A stretch of DNA of 64,000 bases from Trichosphaerium sp. ATCC 40318 (taxonomy: Eukaryota > Discosea > Flabellinia > Trichosidae), in assembly GCA_038496445.1 (NCBI GenBank), contig JALMLS010000596.1, positions 62,001 to 126,000 of the forward strand. The letters are read 5' to 3'. This document shows, one piece after another, positions 24,601-35,479 of this stretch; the first letter of the stretch is position 1, and each line of letters starts with the position of its first letter. Position numbers and translations under genes: made by a program. The notes under the pieces were generated by a model. It was given only the letters and a program-made list of their open reading frames with translations. It made no database searches and had not been told where the DNA came from.

Positions 24601-25270
24601 CAATCTGGCCAGCAATATTTTTAAGCTCAGGAATAGATAGCATAGGTAACACAGCACTTGACAGTAATGGAATTTGAGTAAGAGATGGCCTTGCAGCGTA
24701 CTCAGCTTCTGTAAGAGGAGAGTTGCTACCAACAAAATCAATAGCTGTCAGTTGTGACGAGTTTTGAGCGTTATTTAGGCTTGCCAGGAGCTCTTTAAGT
24801 GTCATAGTGTCAGTTCGTTTTAAACAAAGAATAAAGCGTTATAGCGTACTTGCTCCTTCGCTAGCTTGCATAGTCGTATACGTCATTTGTACTTTAATTA
24901 AACGACCGAATTCAAAAATCCTAATTGGTTAGAGGTTAGAATATATCGGAAAATGCGTTAGACTCAGTGATAGAGGTTGTTTTAGGTTAATTTAGTAAAA
25001 TTACGTATTGGTACGTACCAATCGGAGAATATAGGGTTCGGAAACGGTGCACCGCCACCCAGAAACATAGGAGTAGCATCTAATACATTGTGTTACAAAC
25101 AGACATTACGATCATCACAAGCGAATGGACGCTTTCATTCGCGTAGAGAAGCAATAGGATGTATTTTAAAACAAATTCCAGCAAATGATTTTATTCCGAA
25201 AGTCGCGTAGCGCACCATAGCAGTTTAAGAACACAACAATGCATAAAACGCATAGAAAACCCCATTTCAT
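21676..25270 (-). CDS. Class C (GABA-B-like) 7TM receptor with PstS-type ectodomain
   Basis: Start 25270 gives a signal peptide (MKWGFLCVLCIVVFLNC). The ectodomain (about 25080-23440) follows the bacterial phosphate-binding protein PstS in order: FLGGGAPFPNPIFSDW (PstS GAGATFPAP), AIDFVGSNSPLT (DFGASDAPLS), AGIFGGKVRFWNDER (LGKIKKWDD), VVVRHDVSGSTTRF (VVRRADGSGTS), SVPYSIGYI (LPGAIGYVE), WPLSDLTYIIF, and RFFKWIY. Seven hydrophobic segments follow: FIVVVSIAAVLLLVVIVLAV (about 23300), LFLHILHLFGAGISCISVLL, C-STRAYLSFFGFSLLLNCLFTK (about 22960), TILLVSALVIQP, WYLVDPF, a TM5/6 pair with WQITALYNLIIIIL, and FFIMTISCILAIITTITGI. The C(x)R...F(G)(F/Y)...K, W-x-x-VDP, C-E-S and YN signatures are those of GABA-B/class C receptors. 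A Ser-rich tail ends at TAA 21676-21678. Predicted plasma-membrane G-protein-coupled sensor for an anion or other small ligand. The exon between CESRG and GLILAWG is not firmly placed. Confidence 0.82.
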
Positions 25271-25517
25271 ATCTGTGTGGTGACTTTGGGCCAAATAAAC
25301 AATTTTGAGCGACGCTCGTTGTTCAAACAAATTCTTGTACGCCTTTATGTTCTTATACAAGCGTCTAATCTGCGAGATGCGTTTCTTTTCGTAAGTAACA
25401 AGTTGTTTATTTCTCTTTTTTTGGCGATTTTCCAAATACATTTTTTAATCACCTTGTTTGTCTCGCCTATGGAAAATTCTTGTCCACTGATGATAACCAG
25501 TCGTAGTACCTTGATAA

Positions 25518-26537
25518 TCAAATGGTAAGGTTCATTGTTAAAGTCAAAAAATATGTGTAGTACCCAGCCTCTGATAACCATGATGAAACGACTACATCTC
25601 TATTTGAGAAAAAATATCAGATTTATAGAATTAATGAAGTGTCTTGTACCCAACTCGTCCTAAACCAACTGTTTTCTCTCCTTTGTCTATTTTCTCTTGA
25701 GCAAAATTTGCCTTGAAAGAAGGCTATATTAAATCAGTCACGTGACAAATACAAATGTGTAAATATTTACTTTCGAGTTTGTTGAGTTGGTTTTCTCAAT
25801 GTACACTGAAGGTTCGTATCCAACCTCTGATTGCTCCTCTTCTTCAGCCGCCTACAACGTGGTTATACTTTATAATATCTACCTTTAGTTTACCTTAATT
25901 TTTACATCCTGTAAGTGCTTCACCCACTTGTCACGTTTAGCTTCTGTTTGTGCAAATAAATATAATTGATGCCTTCTTAATTTAATCATAAATTCTTTTC
26001 CTTTCTTGGGATCTCTATTGAGCTTATAAATATGCATTTTAGAGCTTAGTTTTATCGTTAATCCTTTCTTCAATGTCTATAGAATATATAAGTACTAGCC
26101 AAGAGACAAGAGTACGTAAACAAAGCGAGTAACGAGTAAAATTATGTTAATTTTGAAGCAAAAAAAAAGGCTGGAAAGGTTAAACTCGTACCGCTGGTCG
26201 ACTAACGCTCAAACGTCTTGTGACTGACTATAATAAATGGATTAGTTTTTTTTTCTATTAGTTATTGTCAGAGGATACCACAAACCTTATCAGGTTCATA
26301 ACCAGTGAGTGTATTGCCCGATATTACAAAATACCTTCTAGTTGTAACGTGCGCTCCTTTTGTATTTGAACGCATGAGCATCCAGTCTGCCAAGTCAATA
26401 TCTGTTTCTTCCACGCCTTCATAGACAATCTTACTTCCAGCTAAAGGAGAATTAAAATTAGCATTTATAAAACACGTGAGCAAACCGTAGTTAAACCTTA
26501 GTTTGCTACAAACTGTACCTCTTTTTGGTACTGCCAT
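25518..26537 (-). CDS. PH-domain protein
   Basis: Start 26537 (MAVPKRG, then an intron). The PH domain spans several exons: DIDLADWMLMRSN, RRYFVISGNTLTGYEPDK (beta strands 1-4) near 26330, TIKLSSKMHIYKL, QLYLFAQTEAKRDKWVKHL near 25930, ending in the helix with the invariant Trp. An acidic stretch (AAEEEEQSEVGYEPS) and a short C-terminal tail follow, ending at TGA 25518-25520. About 210 residues in my joining. Likely binds a phosphoinositide or a partner at membranes; lipid specificity cannot be judged. It lies 247 bases upstream of the PstS-7TM receptor start on the same strand, and is divergent from the F-box gene at 26892. Confidence 0.75.
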
Positions 26538-26891
26538 TGTTTAGTACAAAATAAAAAGTGTTTGAGCTGTTCTCGGGGAGTGTATTAATAAGTATACTAA
26601 CAATGAGGGTTTTACGTGGCGCTATTACTAAATAAAACTCTGCATAAAACACGTGACTCAAAAAGTCAAAAAAACTTTCAGAAAATAAAAATTCCTTTGT
26701 TCACGCACTCGGACATTCTTCCATCACTACAAACTGATACTTGTATAGTATTTGAATAGGTATCCCCATGGTTCTTTGGTTTACCTAAAACCTATCTAGA
26801 ACTGGTTTAAGACACGTGACAATCCTACCTACTAAAAGGGTAATTGATTGTCTTTTCTTGGGTGGTTTTTTGATTTGACTGACGTTTGGTG
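26538..26891. promoter_or_regulatory. Bidirectional promoter region with CACGTG palindromes
   Basis: The 354-base divergent spacer between the PH gene (-) and the F-box gene (+). It contains CACGTG at 26650 and 26813, both in the longer form ACACGTGAC. CACGTG is the core E-box bound by bHLH factors elsewhere; the motif is so common across this window that a role here is only inferred. Confidence 0.4.
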
Positions 26892-28407
26892 ATGAAATCA
26901 TCAATGTTTCATAAAGACCTACCTCCAGAGGTTGTTTATTTAATATTAAAACAAACAAGTACACCAATGAAGATTCAGCTTTGTTCCACGTGTAACTTAT
27001 GGCAAGCGTTTATTCTAAGCGTACAAAGCTTTCAGGTGCATACATTTTTACAAAAAAAAACCAAAACCATAAAAACACAAAACGCAAACCTTACTCTTTA
27101 CAATTAACAACGCTTTTTTAGAACGAAATAATAGGATGGTACAATGAAATACCACCTGTTGTACTTAATAAATCATCGTATTCGGTGTTTGATCGCTTCG
27201 TTTTTACGAATAAAAAGGTAACACGTTTTTCTTTGTTTGCGTCAAAAAAACAAAAAAAAAGGCAGTGTTCTTAATGTTTTCTCTAGGTTTATGTAACGAC
27301 ATGTACTGCAAATAAAAATGAAGTTGGGGTACGTGAACACTCGATTGTTTGAAAAATCCAAATAAAACCGTTTCAACTCACGTGATTTATAGGTTGTAGA
27401 GCGATTTTTGCCTGGTGTAGGCGATGAAGTTGATGAAGAATTATCTTGTGCATTATTAGCATCATGTGGACCTCTTGTTAAAAAATATACTACGGCTACA
27501 ATGCCAAAGCCTCTTATTCATGCGGCAGATGATTGTATATATTTTTGTGGTTGGAGTGCTTCGAGAACAAGAGTTTGGAGATTAGATGTGAACAATAACA
27601 ATAATGGTAGCGATACCAATGGACAATTTGCTCATAGAATAAAGTATGGAAAACACAATACAACACGTTGGTTTGTACCAAGTATGGTTCATCCAGGGCA
27701 CCTTATTATCGTGTCTCTATTTTTTGATAAGCTCACTACAAATCTGTACAACGTGGAAACAGGTCGCGTGTCCAAAAAGAAGGTAAGCAACGAAGATCTG
27801 AACATTATTGTTGTGACACTAACTTGTTTGTTAGACGATTGGCTTGGACTGTCGTAGACGCATTTCAGATCTTGCTGTGGATTCTAAGGATAGGCTTTTT
27901 CTAGTTGATAGTCAGTCGCTTTTTATACAACAACCAAGTGGATCGTTTATTAGACAAGTCATTATTAATGCCAAAGAAAGAGTAACTTCAGTCAATATTA
28001 ACCAAGATGTCATAACTGTTGTTGTTCGTCATAGAATATCAACACGTATTGTAGCTGGTAGAATATATGGTAAACGAAACAAGTGGCAGACTCTTTTTAC
28101 ATACGATTACAAAGATACTGTGCGAGCATGTTATCACTCTTGTGCGTTCTTCTTTTTTTTTAATCTTCATTTACCTTGTCTGACTTTGTTTTTTTTAGCT
28201 TGGATGTACCTTCTAACAAGGAAGAACTTATTACGGAAGCCATGTGTTCTTGCAAAACAGACTGTGTAAGTGAACGAGGAAAAACTTCAAATTATTCATC
28301 ACGTGATTATTTAATACTGATTGTTTTTCATAACTGTAGATCCACCTTACGCCGAGAATCTCATAGACGGAGGCATACCAGAAGGGAATAGCAATATATC
28401 ATGGTAG
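26892..28407 (+). CDS. F-box protein with beta-propeller-like C-terminal region
   Basis: Start 26892 (MKSSMFHKDLPPEVVYLILK). The N-terminal about 50 residues form an F-box (LPPEVVYLILKQ ... LCSTCNLWQAF), expected to bind Skp1 in an SCF ubiquitin ligase. The rest, over about eight exons, has repeated short beta-strand phrases (DDCIYFCGWSASRTRVWRLD near 27540, DLAVDSKDRLFLVDSQSLFI near 27880, VNINQDVITVVVRHR) typical of propeller blades, probably the substrate-binding part. The C-terminus is best read GGIPEGNSNISW ending at TAG 28405-28407, using donor GTGTAAG at about 28264. A similar F-box/propeller gene lies at 30544 on the other side of the formyltransferase gene. Confidence 0.7.
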
Positions 28408-28560
28408 CAATTTTGCTGAAATTTTCGTACTCAACTATTCACCAATGAAGAAAAAGCGAGACTTCTCTTGACATCCGGCTGTTTTTCTATTCTTCCCTTG
28501 TATTTTAAAAGTTTGTTGTAACTCTAAAATGCTGTTACGCGCTTACAAACGAAATAAACG

Positions 28561-30207
28561 ATGTTTCTCGGATGTGAGAACTGATAAGAAACAGTTTTCA
28601 ACAACAATAACGTAAAGTACTCTAATAGTACTCTGTTTAATACGTATAAGGCTACAGAAGAGTCCACGAAGTGTTTTATTCTTTGGCACTGATGAAGTGT
28701 CATTACCAACGCTAGAAAAGCTATATAACGAATACAGTAAGCTAGCAAACGCGTAAAATAGCGTCTTAATTAATATAGGCTCTAATAATCCCGCTATTGA
28801 TGAATTAGCGGTTGTATCGCCTCCAGACAAGAATACAGGTCGTAGGTATGAGACTGGAGGGAAAATGTCAAAAAAGTGTGAGTTCTAGACCTGTAAACAA
28901 AGTATTGACTCACATATTTAAGCTCCTGTTGCACGTTTCGCTGATGAAAAAAATCTCAGTCTTCACACGTGGCAAGGTAAATTTAAAGACTTCGTTGTAC
29001 CCAAAACACCTTCAGGAGATACCTATGATATTGGTGTAGTGGTACGAAAAGTTTCGGATCCAATGTTGAAACTTCAGGCATTGGTGTTTTAAAAACCAAT
29101 AGGTTTCATTTGGTTATATTATACCCACTCCTATGATCAATCATTTCCCAAACAAGATGATCAACATGCACCCATCTCTTATACCAAAGTACGATCACGT
29201 GATAGAGAAGTCAATAATTCATTGAAAACGTGTAAATAGCTAAGCTTTTTTAACATTTGAAAGCTTGTTACATTATTTTTCTTTCTTTTGTTTTGCTTAT
29301 TGTGGTAGATATCGCGGTCCTGCTCCTATTATTCATACAGTATTGAATGGTGATGATGAAACAGGAACAAGTGTTATTGAAATAAGTCCCTTAAAAGTAG
29401 ATACAGGCAAAGTGTTTAAACAAACAAAAATAGTACAAGATTGTTTATTTTTTGTATTTACTAACATTGATGGAGGCTGTTGATCCTAATGAGATGTATC
29501 CAGAGTTAACTGCAAGATTAGCGTCTAAGGGTGCAGATGACATACTTGAAACAATTCTTAATTTTGACGACTTTTCAGCTAAAAAGGTACACAAGTCATG
29601 TTGTTACCATTACAAACAATACTTTTTAGATTAACCAACTTGATTGCGAAAACCATGTATCACAAGCACCAAAGGTCTTTGGTCCAACTGGACATATTAA
29701 TTGGGATACAATGACATCAAAGGAAATATGGAACAAGTATAGAGCGCTTCATCATATGCAACCTGGTAAGTAACTTTCATCCTTTGTCCTTTTAACAAGT
29801 ACGTAAAGGTATTTTTACGAACCAGAGCACAAAGAAAGAACCGAGAGTTCGTATTACACAACTACACCCTCCAGATGATAATGATGAAAACTTAATGAAA
29901 GCGCATTGTCCAGAGGATTCAAAAACGGGGAGCATAACGTATTACGATAAAGGAGATGCTCCGAATACAGAAATGTTATTAGTGAGGTAACTACCTTTTC
30001 TACCACTTTGCTGTTTAGAAAGTTTGAAGAGTTTGGTTGTGTATGTTAGTAACAAGGAATGATGTATTTTTTAGGTGCAAAGATGGTATTTCGAAAGTGT
30101 TAAAAATGCATCAACAAGGTAAAAAGGAAATTACAGCAAAAGATTTCTACAATGGATTTTTATCTCAGAGACAAGTTTCGTTTATCTATAAGCCAGATAA
30201 ACAATAA
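28561..30207 (+). CDS. MTFMT: Methionyl-tRNA formyltransferase, probably mitochondrial
   Basis: Catalyses transfer of formyl from 10-formyl-tetrahydrofolate to initiator Met-tRNA. Landmarks in order: SVLFFGTDEVSLPTLEKL (28655-28710, Rossmann start), ELAVVSPPDKNTGRRYE (28800-28850), MHPSLIPK across an intron into YRGPAPIIHTVLNGDDETG (29310-29370), the family's SLLPxYRGxAPI/ETG core, then GPTGHINWDT and a C-terminal oligonucleotide-binding-like domain ending FIYKPDKQ at TAA 30205-30207. The start at 28561 uses a short exon (MFLG) joined over a 55-base intron to a basic segment (RIRLQKSPR), which would suit a mitochondrial targeting peptide. About ten exons; the small exon junction near 28755-28785 is not fully resolved. 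Sits between two F-box genes on the same strand. Confidence 0.88.
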
Positions 30208-30543
30208 AACACATTTGTATTAAACAGTTACTGTAGTGCACATGCTAGAGAATAGCTTGATAAATTATGTCTCTTACAATAAGTTCACAACGTCCAGTTT
30301 GACTATTATAGTAGTTGTGCTGCAAGTGGCATTACAATAACATACGATTGTATACTGTACGATGCAAAGACGTGCAATTTTTGGCAAACACGTGACAGTT
30401 CTGAGGTTGTGGTTGACAGTTATCTTGATTAATAGGCACACAACTACCACTAAGCATTGATAGTACCAGTATAACTAGTACTTAAGGGTTGCCCTTAATA
30501 GAAGACAATACTTAAAATCAAAACATATTTTCGGTGGATAACT

Positions 30544-32029
30544 ATGGCTTCAAATACTGCAACCGATTCTTTTCTGCTTACGATACCTCCAGAACTATTT
30601 GTTATGATTTTAAGGCGTCTAGAGTATACAGATATAATACATTGCTGCACGGTATCAAAAAAACTAAAATCAAGCACAATAGGATACTCAACGCGTGCTA
30701 GAGTACGAAAAAGCACTTAACAAGCGTTTTAAGAACTTGAAATTCACCGATTTGATGTAGTTCATCATGGGAGACATAGACGCATGCGCTGTACCTCACA
30801 ACGTAGTTGAAAAACCAAAAACGGCAGTTGATGGTATTTTAAGCCTCTCTAAGGGCAAAATCCCAGGAGTAAGTTTAGTACTTTTGTTTTTTTTTTAACC
30901 TTATTGATTTCTCTGGCCGTACTGTGATAAGTTAATTTATAATTAGGATGTTTACGCTGTGGTTGCAAAGGGTACCTCCCTCCTTCTACTTCTTATATCC
31001 ATGGTAAATCACGTGCTTACGAAAAAAACCAAAAAACTTTTTGAAAAAAAAGCAACTTATTTTGTATACTAATAGGCTCTAGGGTAGCGAAGGAAGCCTT
31101 TTTACTCGTCTTAATGCTCTTAACTTCTTAATACCTTGGGTCTCAAATCAAAGCAGACCGAAGCAAGTCAAGAAAGTTAGGATGATACCTCTTCGAAGAG
31201 ATAGATATATAAAGCATTTATATGATGAAAGAAAGAATACTCTATATGCAATGACATCTACAAAAGTTATATCTATCTCTTTAAACAATACAACAGCAAA
31301 ACATGTTGAAATACACAAAAAAAATCCAAATTATTATCTTGATGATATGGCTCTTGATGATGGTTCTCATTCTCTTTTTATTGCACCTGAAGGTGGCAAT
31401 ATTATTAAGTTATGTCTTTATACTAAGAAAGAGACACTGATGGACACAATGTCAGGAAAAATACTGAATGCAGACCGATACCAATGTATGTTTTTGACAA
31501 AGCAAAATTTTGAACAATTTATAGTTCTTACTTTTCACGTCTTCTGTGTATGTAATTGTGCCTATTGCTTATTAAATTATATAGTGATTGTTGGAAGATT
31601 CAGAGGTCTTCATTATGTCAATGTTGGTGTACAAGGAGTATTGTTCTGTCGGATTACTGGTGGATCTATTTTAGGATTAATTAAAGGAGCAACCAAAGAA
31701 GAAATTTACGTTTATACAGCTACAAAAATTTTCAAGGTGTATACTGATCATAGACCATGTGTACCACAAGTTATATTTGATAGTTGTAGTATGTCCAGCA
31801 AAATTCAAAGCGTTGAAAGCATGGTACCTTTAATTTTTTTATTTTTTTGGTGTTTTAGCTTTGAATTCTGTTGAATCTCATGTGGTTTTAGAGTTATTGC
31901 GTTTTGGTTAGCTTAGAAGGGGGTATTATGATAACAATACCTTCAACAAACCCACAACGCACAACAATGTACTCTATACGAAGTGAACTTAAGCGTGCTT
32001 ATAATTTTGGAAGTTTGAAATGGAGCTGA
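30544..32029 (+). CDS. Second F-box protein with propeller-like region
   Basis: Start 30544 (MASNTATDSFLLTIPPELFV). F-box: IPPELFVMILRRLEYTDIIH, then CCTVSKKLKS. Downstream exons hold beta-rich phrases (NTLYAMTSTKVISISL near 31235; HSLFIAPEGGNIIKLCLYT near 31370; EIYVYTATKIFKVY near 31705; VLVSLEGGIMITIPS near 31910), again like propeller blades. It ends NFGSLKWS at TGA 32027-32029. Likely an SCF substrate adaptor. It shares layout (N-terminal F-box, propeller-like body) with the gene at 26892, but sequence likeness is low by eye, so an old duplication is inferred rather than seen. Confidence 0.68.
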
Positions 32030-32544
32030 GAAAGTGTATGTACAATAATAATGCTATTGACTCCTCTTTATCACATGAGTATGACTGTGGCTTTAAGTGA
32101 CAATCTGATCGTAACGACTATTCGTGACCTTGAGCCACGCTGTAAATTTTTATTATTTTCTGTTTTTGGCTTAAATGCCACTTTACGCGTCGCTCAGTTT
32201 GTTTCTCGGTACGTTTACTATTAACCTCCTACTTTAATACAATCATTCATAAATTATCTCGTTTCCATGGTATATCGAGTGAAAACCGCTTCACTACTAA
32301 AAATGAAGTTTCTTTAATGTTATTCTGTTGTTGACGCAAGTATTTGAAATTTCTGTACTCCGTTCAACTTACGTAATCACGTGTTTTCAAAACTGTAACA
32401 AAAACACAGCGGAAGCTTTTCTGGATCTTTTTCTACAGTCACATCGCGTTTTTGCAGTCACTCCTGATTTTGTTAGATCACGTGACTACTGCAATACCTT
32501 CATTTTTTATTTTTTCTTTTTTAACCGAATTACTTCGTTTTTAG
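32030..32544. other. Spacer holding the unresolved 5' end of the next gene
   Basis: The signal-peptide exon of the downstream secreted protein should lie here, but no ATG exon could be joined with confidence. CACGTG at 32378 and 32479. Confidence 0.4.
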
Positions 32545-35175
32545 TGTCTCTGTCTTTACTACACTTTGGGGAAACTCAGATTCCTGTTGTTCGGTGGACA
32601 GGAGCAGTAAACATGGATTGGCTGTGCGTCTAATTCAGTTTTTTTAAACTTCTACAATATGTTATTTTGTATTTCGTTTTTTCGACTTGTGTATTGATGT
32701 ATGTAGAAATACTGGGAATTGGGATTGTGCGCCGGTAGCGCAATGCAATAATGTACCTATACCCCCTGATACAACGGATACTACTCTTTTTATAGGATTT
32801 TTAGCATGTGTGAGTCCAAGTTGTTACTTAAAGTAAAGCCGAACTAACTCATTATAACAGCCCATGGCCGTTGAGTTACAAATACGTGGTATTGACGTTG
32901 GCTGGCCGCCTTTAGAGGTAGCTCCCGGTAGATGTCCTACTATTTTACTTGATAATGCTAATGTAGTTATTGCAAAGTGAGTTACCCATATTGCTATTAT
33001 GCCTAATGAAACTTAGTGTCCCTATTTCCTCAATGACTAATTATATCTTCCATTTTTCTGGTGTGTCTCTTGTTCAAACACAAGCTGGATCGTTTGAACC
33101 AAGTACTGTTCGTATCATATCAACAAATGCGAGAATAATAAGTGCTGTACGTGTCAGCTTGAAACAAAAAGATATTTTCGGAATTTTTTTTTTGAGATTT
33201 TTTTTTTAGGTTGGCGTCTCAATAAATGAAGTGACGATGGATGCAGCGGCGATTACATTAGATATTGCGGCTGAAATGACACAAAATATAGCTATAAGAA
33301 CAATAATTTCTGATTCAATGACTCAGACTTTCGATCAGAGACTTCTTATGGGACCGCTAGTGTCAAACGGTCCTCCATTGGTACCTTATGATTTTTTTTA
33401 ACTATTTCTTTGTTAACTTTTTTAAGCAAATGGCGATTTTGTCTGACTCCGTACAGTACACAGGACCAAGACTATTTAGTATAATTGCACAGACTGTAGA
33501 ATTACGTATTGATGCAAACGTGATGTACGCTGAAAAACCAAAAAAAAAAAAAAAGAAGAAACAAACACCAATTGTTTTGCTATCATTGACTGCCCATGTC
33601 ATACTCATAGTCTAACAATTAGTCAAAATTAGGGCTACAGGTAATATGCTCATTAGTAATCTGGTTGGGGAAACGAATTGCAATGGAATGATTAATATTA
33701 ATAGCGCGACAGTTGATGTATTTCCGGTATGTAGTACCTTTTGTTAACTAACTTGTTTTTGATTTACATTTTTCTCTTGTTAAAGAATACAATGGTGAGC
33801 GGCACTGTGATGGGAACTGGTAGTTCGTTTATTACTTTTTATGGAATTCTACGCTTCAGCGGGATGTCAATTCAAGATGTGACGATAGGCGATAGCCCCG
33901 ATGCTGATAATATGGTGGCTAATATTTTATCATTTGATACGCCGACAATGACTGATACTGATCTTATATGGCAAAGTACTCTAGCTCTTCGTATTGGTAT
34001 GTTATGATTACGAATTAGAGAAAAACCCACATGTGCTATACCTCATTTTTTGATTGCCTTGTTTTGTGTTTTTCTCAATTTTTTTATTTTGTTTAGAGCA
34101 GGTCGACAGAGTTAATAATGTCGTATTGAGGAATGTTGATACTGCAATGCAACTTATATTCTCCAGTATAACAGCAAATATTGCGGTTCTTACCTTAAGG
34201 AGTACAACTCATACTCTAAACCTAGCACAAGGGTGAGGATGATTTCAACGGAAATTTTTGTGTTGGATTTTTAATAAGATTTAGAGCTATAGTTACCATT
34301 GGGAATGTTTTGCCCATGGGCGCCACAGACTTTACAGTTTCTCTTGCAGACACATCTCAACTTACGCTTTCAAACATGAACATGGAACCGATACTTTTTA
34401 CTATAAGTGTAGATAACACTGCGAATATGTTAACTATTAACAACGGATTTCTTATTGCAAATAGTATGGATGCCGTAAGTGGTTTTTTTTTACTTACGAC
34501 GCTTACATTTTTGGTAGCTCACAGATCTGTCAATGATGCCCATACAAGTTAATACAGGTAGCATAATAGGATTTGCAAAAGAGTCAAGAATAATGTCATT
34601 GAGCGTTTCAACTGGAGGAGCTCTTGGATTCACTGTTACAGTACTTGAACCAACTCCATTGGTATCTGGAAGATTGGAAGCTTTAGGTGAAATAAACTTC
34701 GCTGCTGGGTCAACAATATTTGTAGAAGTAATAGTAGCAGCTCCAATGGCTCAACAACGACTACCAGTATTAACTGCAAAGTAAGTATTTTGTACTTACT
34801 TTCTTTGAACACTTTTGTAACTGTTTCTTGAATTCTAGTGTGCTAAATGGGATGCCTTCACTTGATACCACATACTCCGATAGTGATATATGTCTTATAC
34901 AAATGGGAAATACAATTGAACTGGTAATAGAACCAGTGGGGGCATCACCCTCGGCGTGTCCGATGACAGAACCTCCAATGACAACAGAACCTCCGACAAC
35001 AGAACCTCCAATGGCAACAGAACCTCCGACAACAGCACCTCCAATGACAACAGAACCTCCGACAACAGATATGCCAACTACACAACCTCCAACAGGTGGA
35101 AATTGTCAGTCTAGAATAAGGCAGGGGATGAAAAGGTTTATAGATATTGCTGAGATTGATTTAATTACACGGTAA
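32545..35175 (+). CDS. Secreted repetitive beta-rich (beta-helix-like) protein with Pro/Thr tail segment
   Basis: The first secure exon begins at 32545; the start codon is upstream and not placed. VVRWTGAVNMDW joined to LNTGNWDCAPVAQC has the W-x-G...DW...NW form common at the start of secreted parallel beta-helix proteins. About ten exons follow with repeated short hydrophobic strands and small residues (SGTVMGTGSSFITFYG, RLFSIIAQTVELRI, TISVDNTANMLTINNGFL), as expected for stacked beta-helix coils. A final strand domain (ALGEINFAAGSTIFVEVIV) precedes a Pro/Thr/Met repeat (34960-35095) and a short tail (GGNCQSRIRQGMKRF), ending at TAA 35173-35175. No catalytic residues were recognised. Likely a cell-surface or matrix protein; function unknown. 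The stalk chemistry resembles the unrelated gene at 8171-10821. Confidence 0.65.
34960..35095 (+). repeat. Pro/Thr 30-base tandem repeat coding tract
   Basis: Tandem 30-base units encode EPPMTTEPPT-type decapeptides (about four copies with small changes). In frame with the flanking exon. Likely a flexible glycosylated linker. Confidence 0.85.
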
Positions 35176-35479
35176 CCTCGAGATTAACCAAAAAGCTATT
35201 TACTAATTAACGTCTGTGTTAGACAAAAATTACAAAACATTACGATTGAAAGGATCAAATTAATGTCAAGATAGAATCAAACTCTCAATGTTTCCTTACT
35301 ACTGGAAAAATGCCAATCCTTCATCTGTTATCCTATGTATGAGTGATAAATAAACATGTCTATAGTTAAACGTTTAACATGTGTCCATCTATTGATGACG
35401 TGTCCTTGTGCCCTACATTTAGTTCACAAGTTTTTGTACGTTTTCAGAAAAATACAAGATTCGGATAATTGATTAAGCA

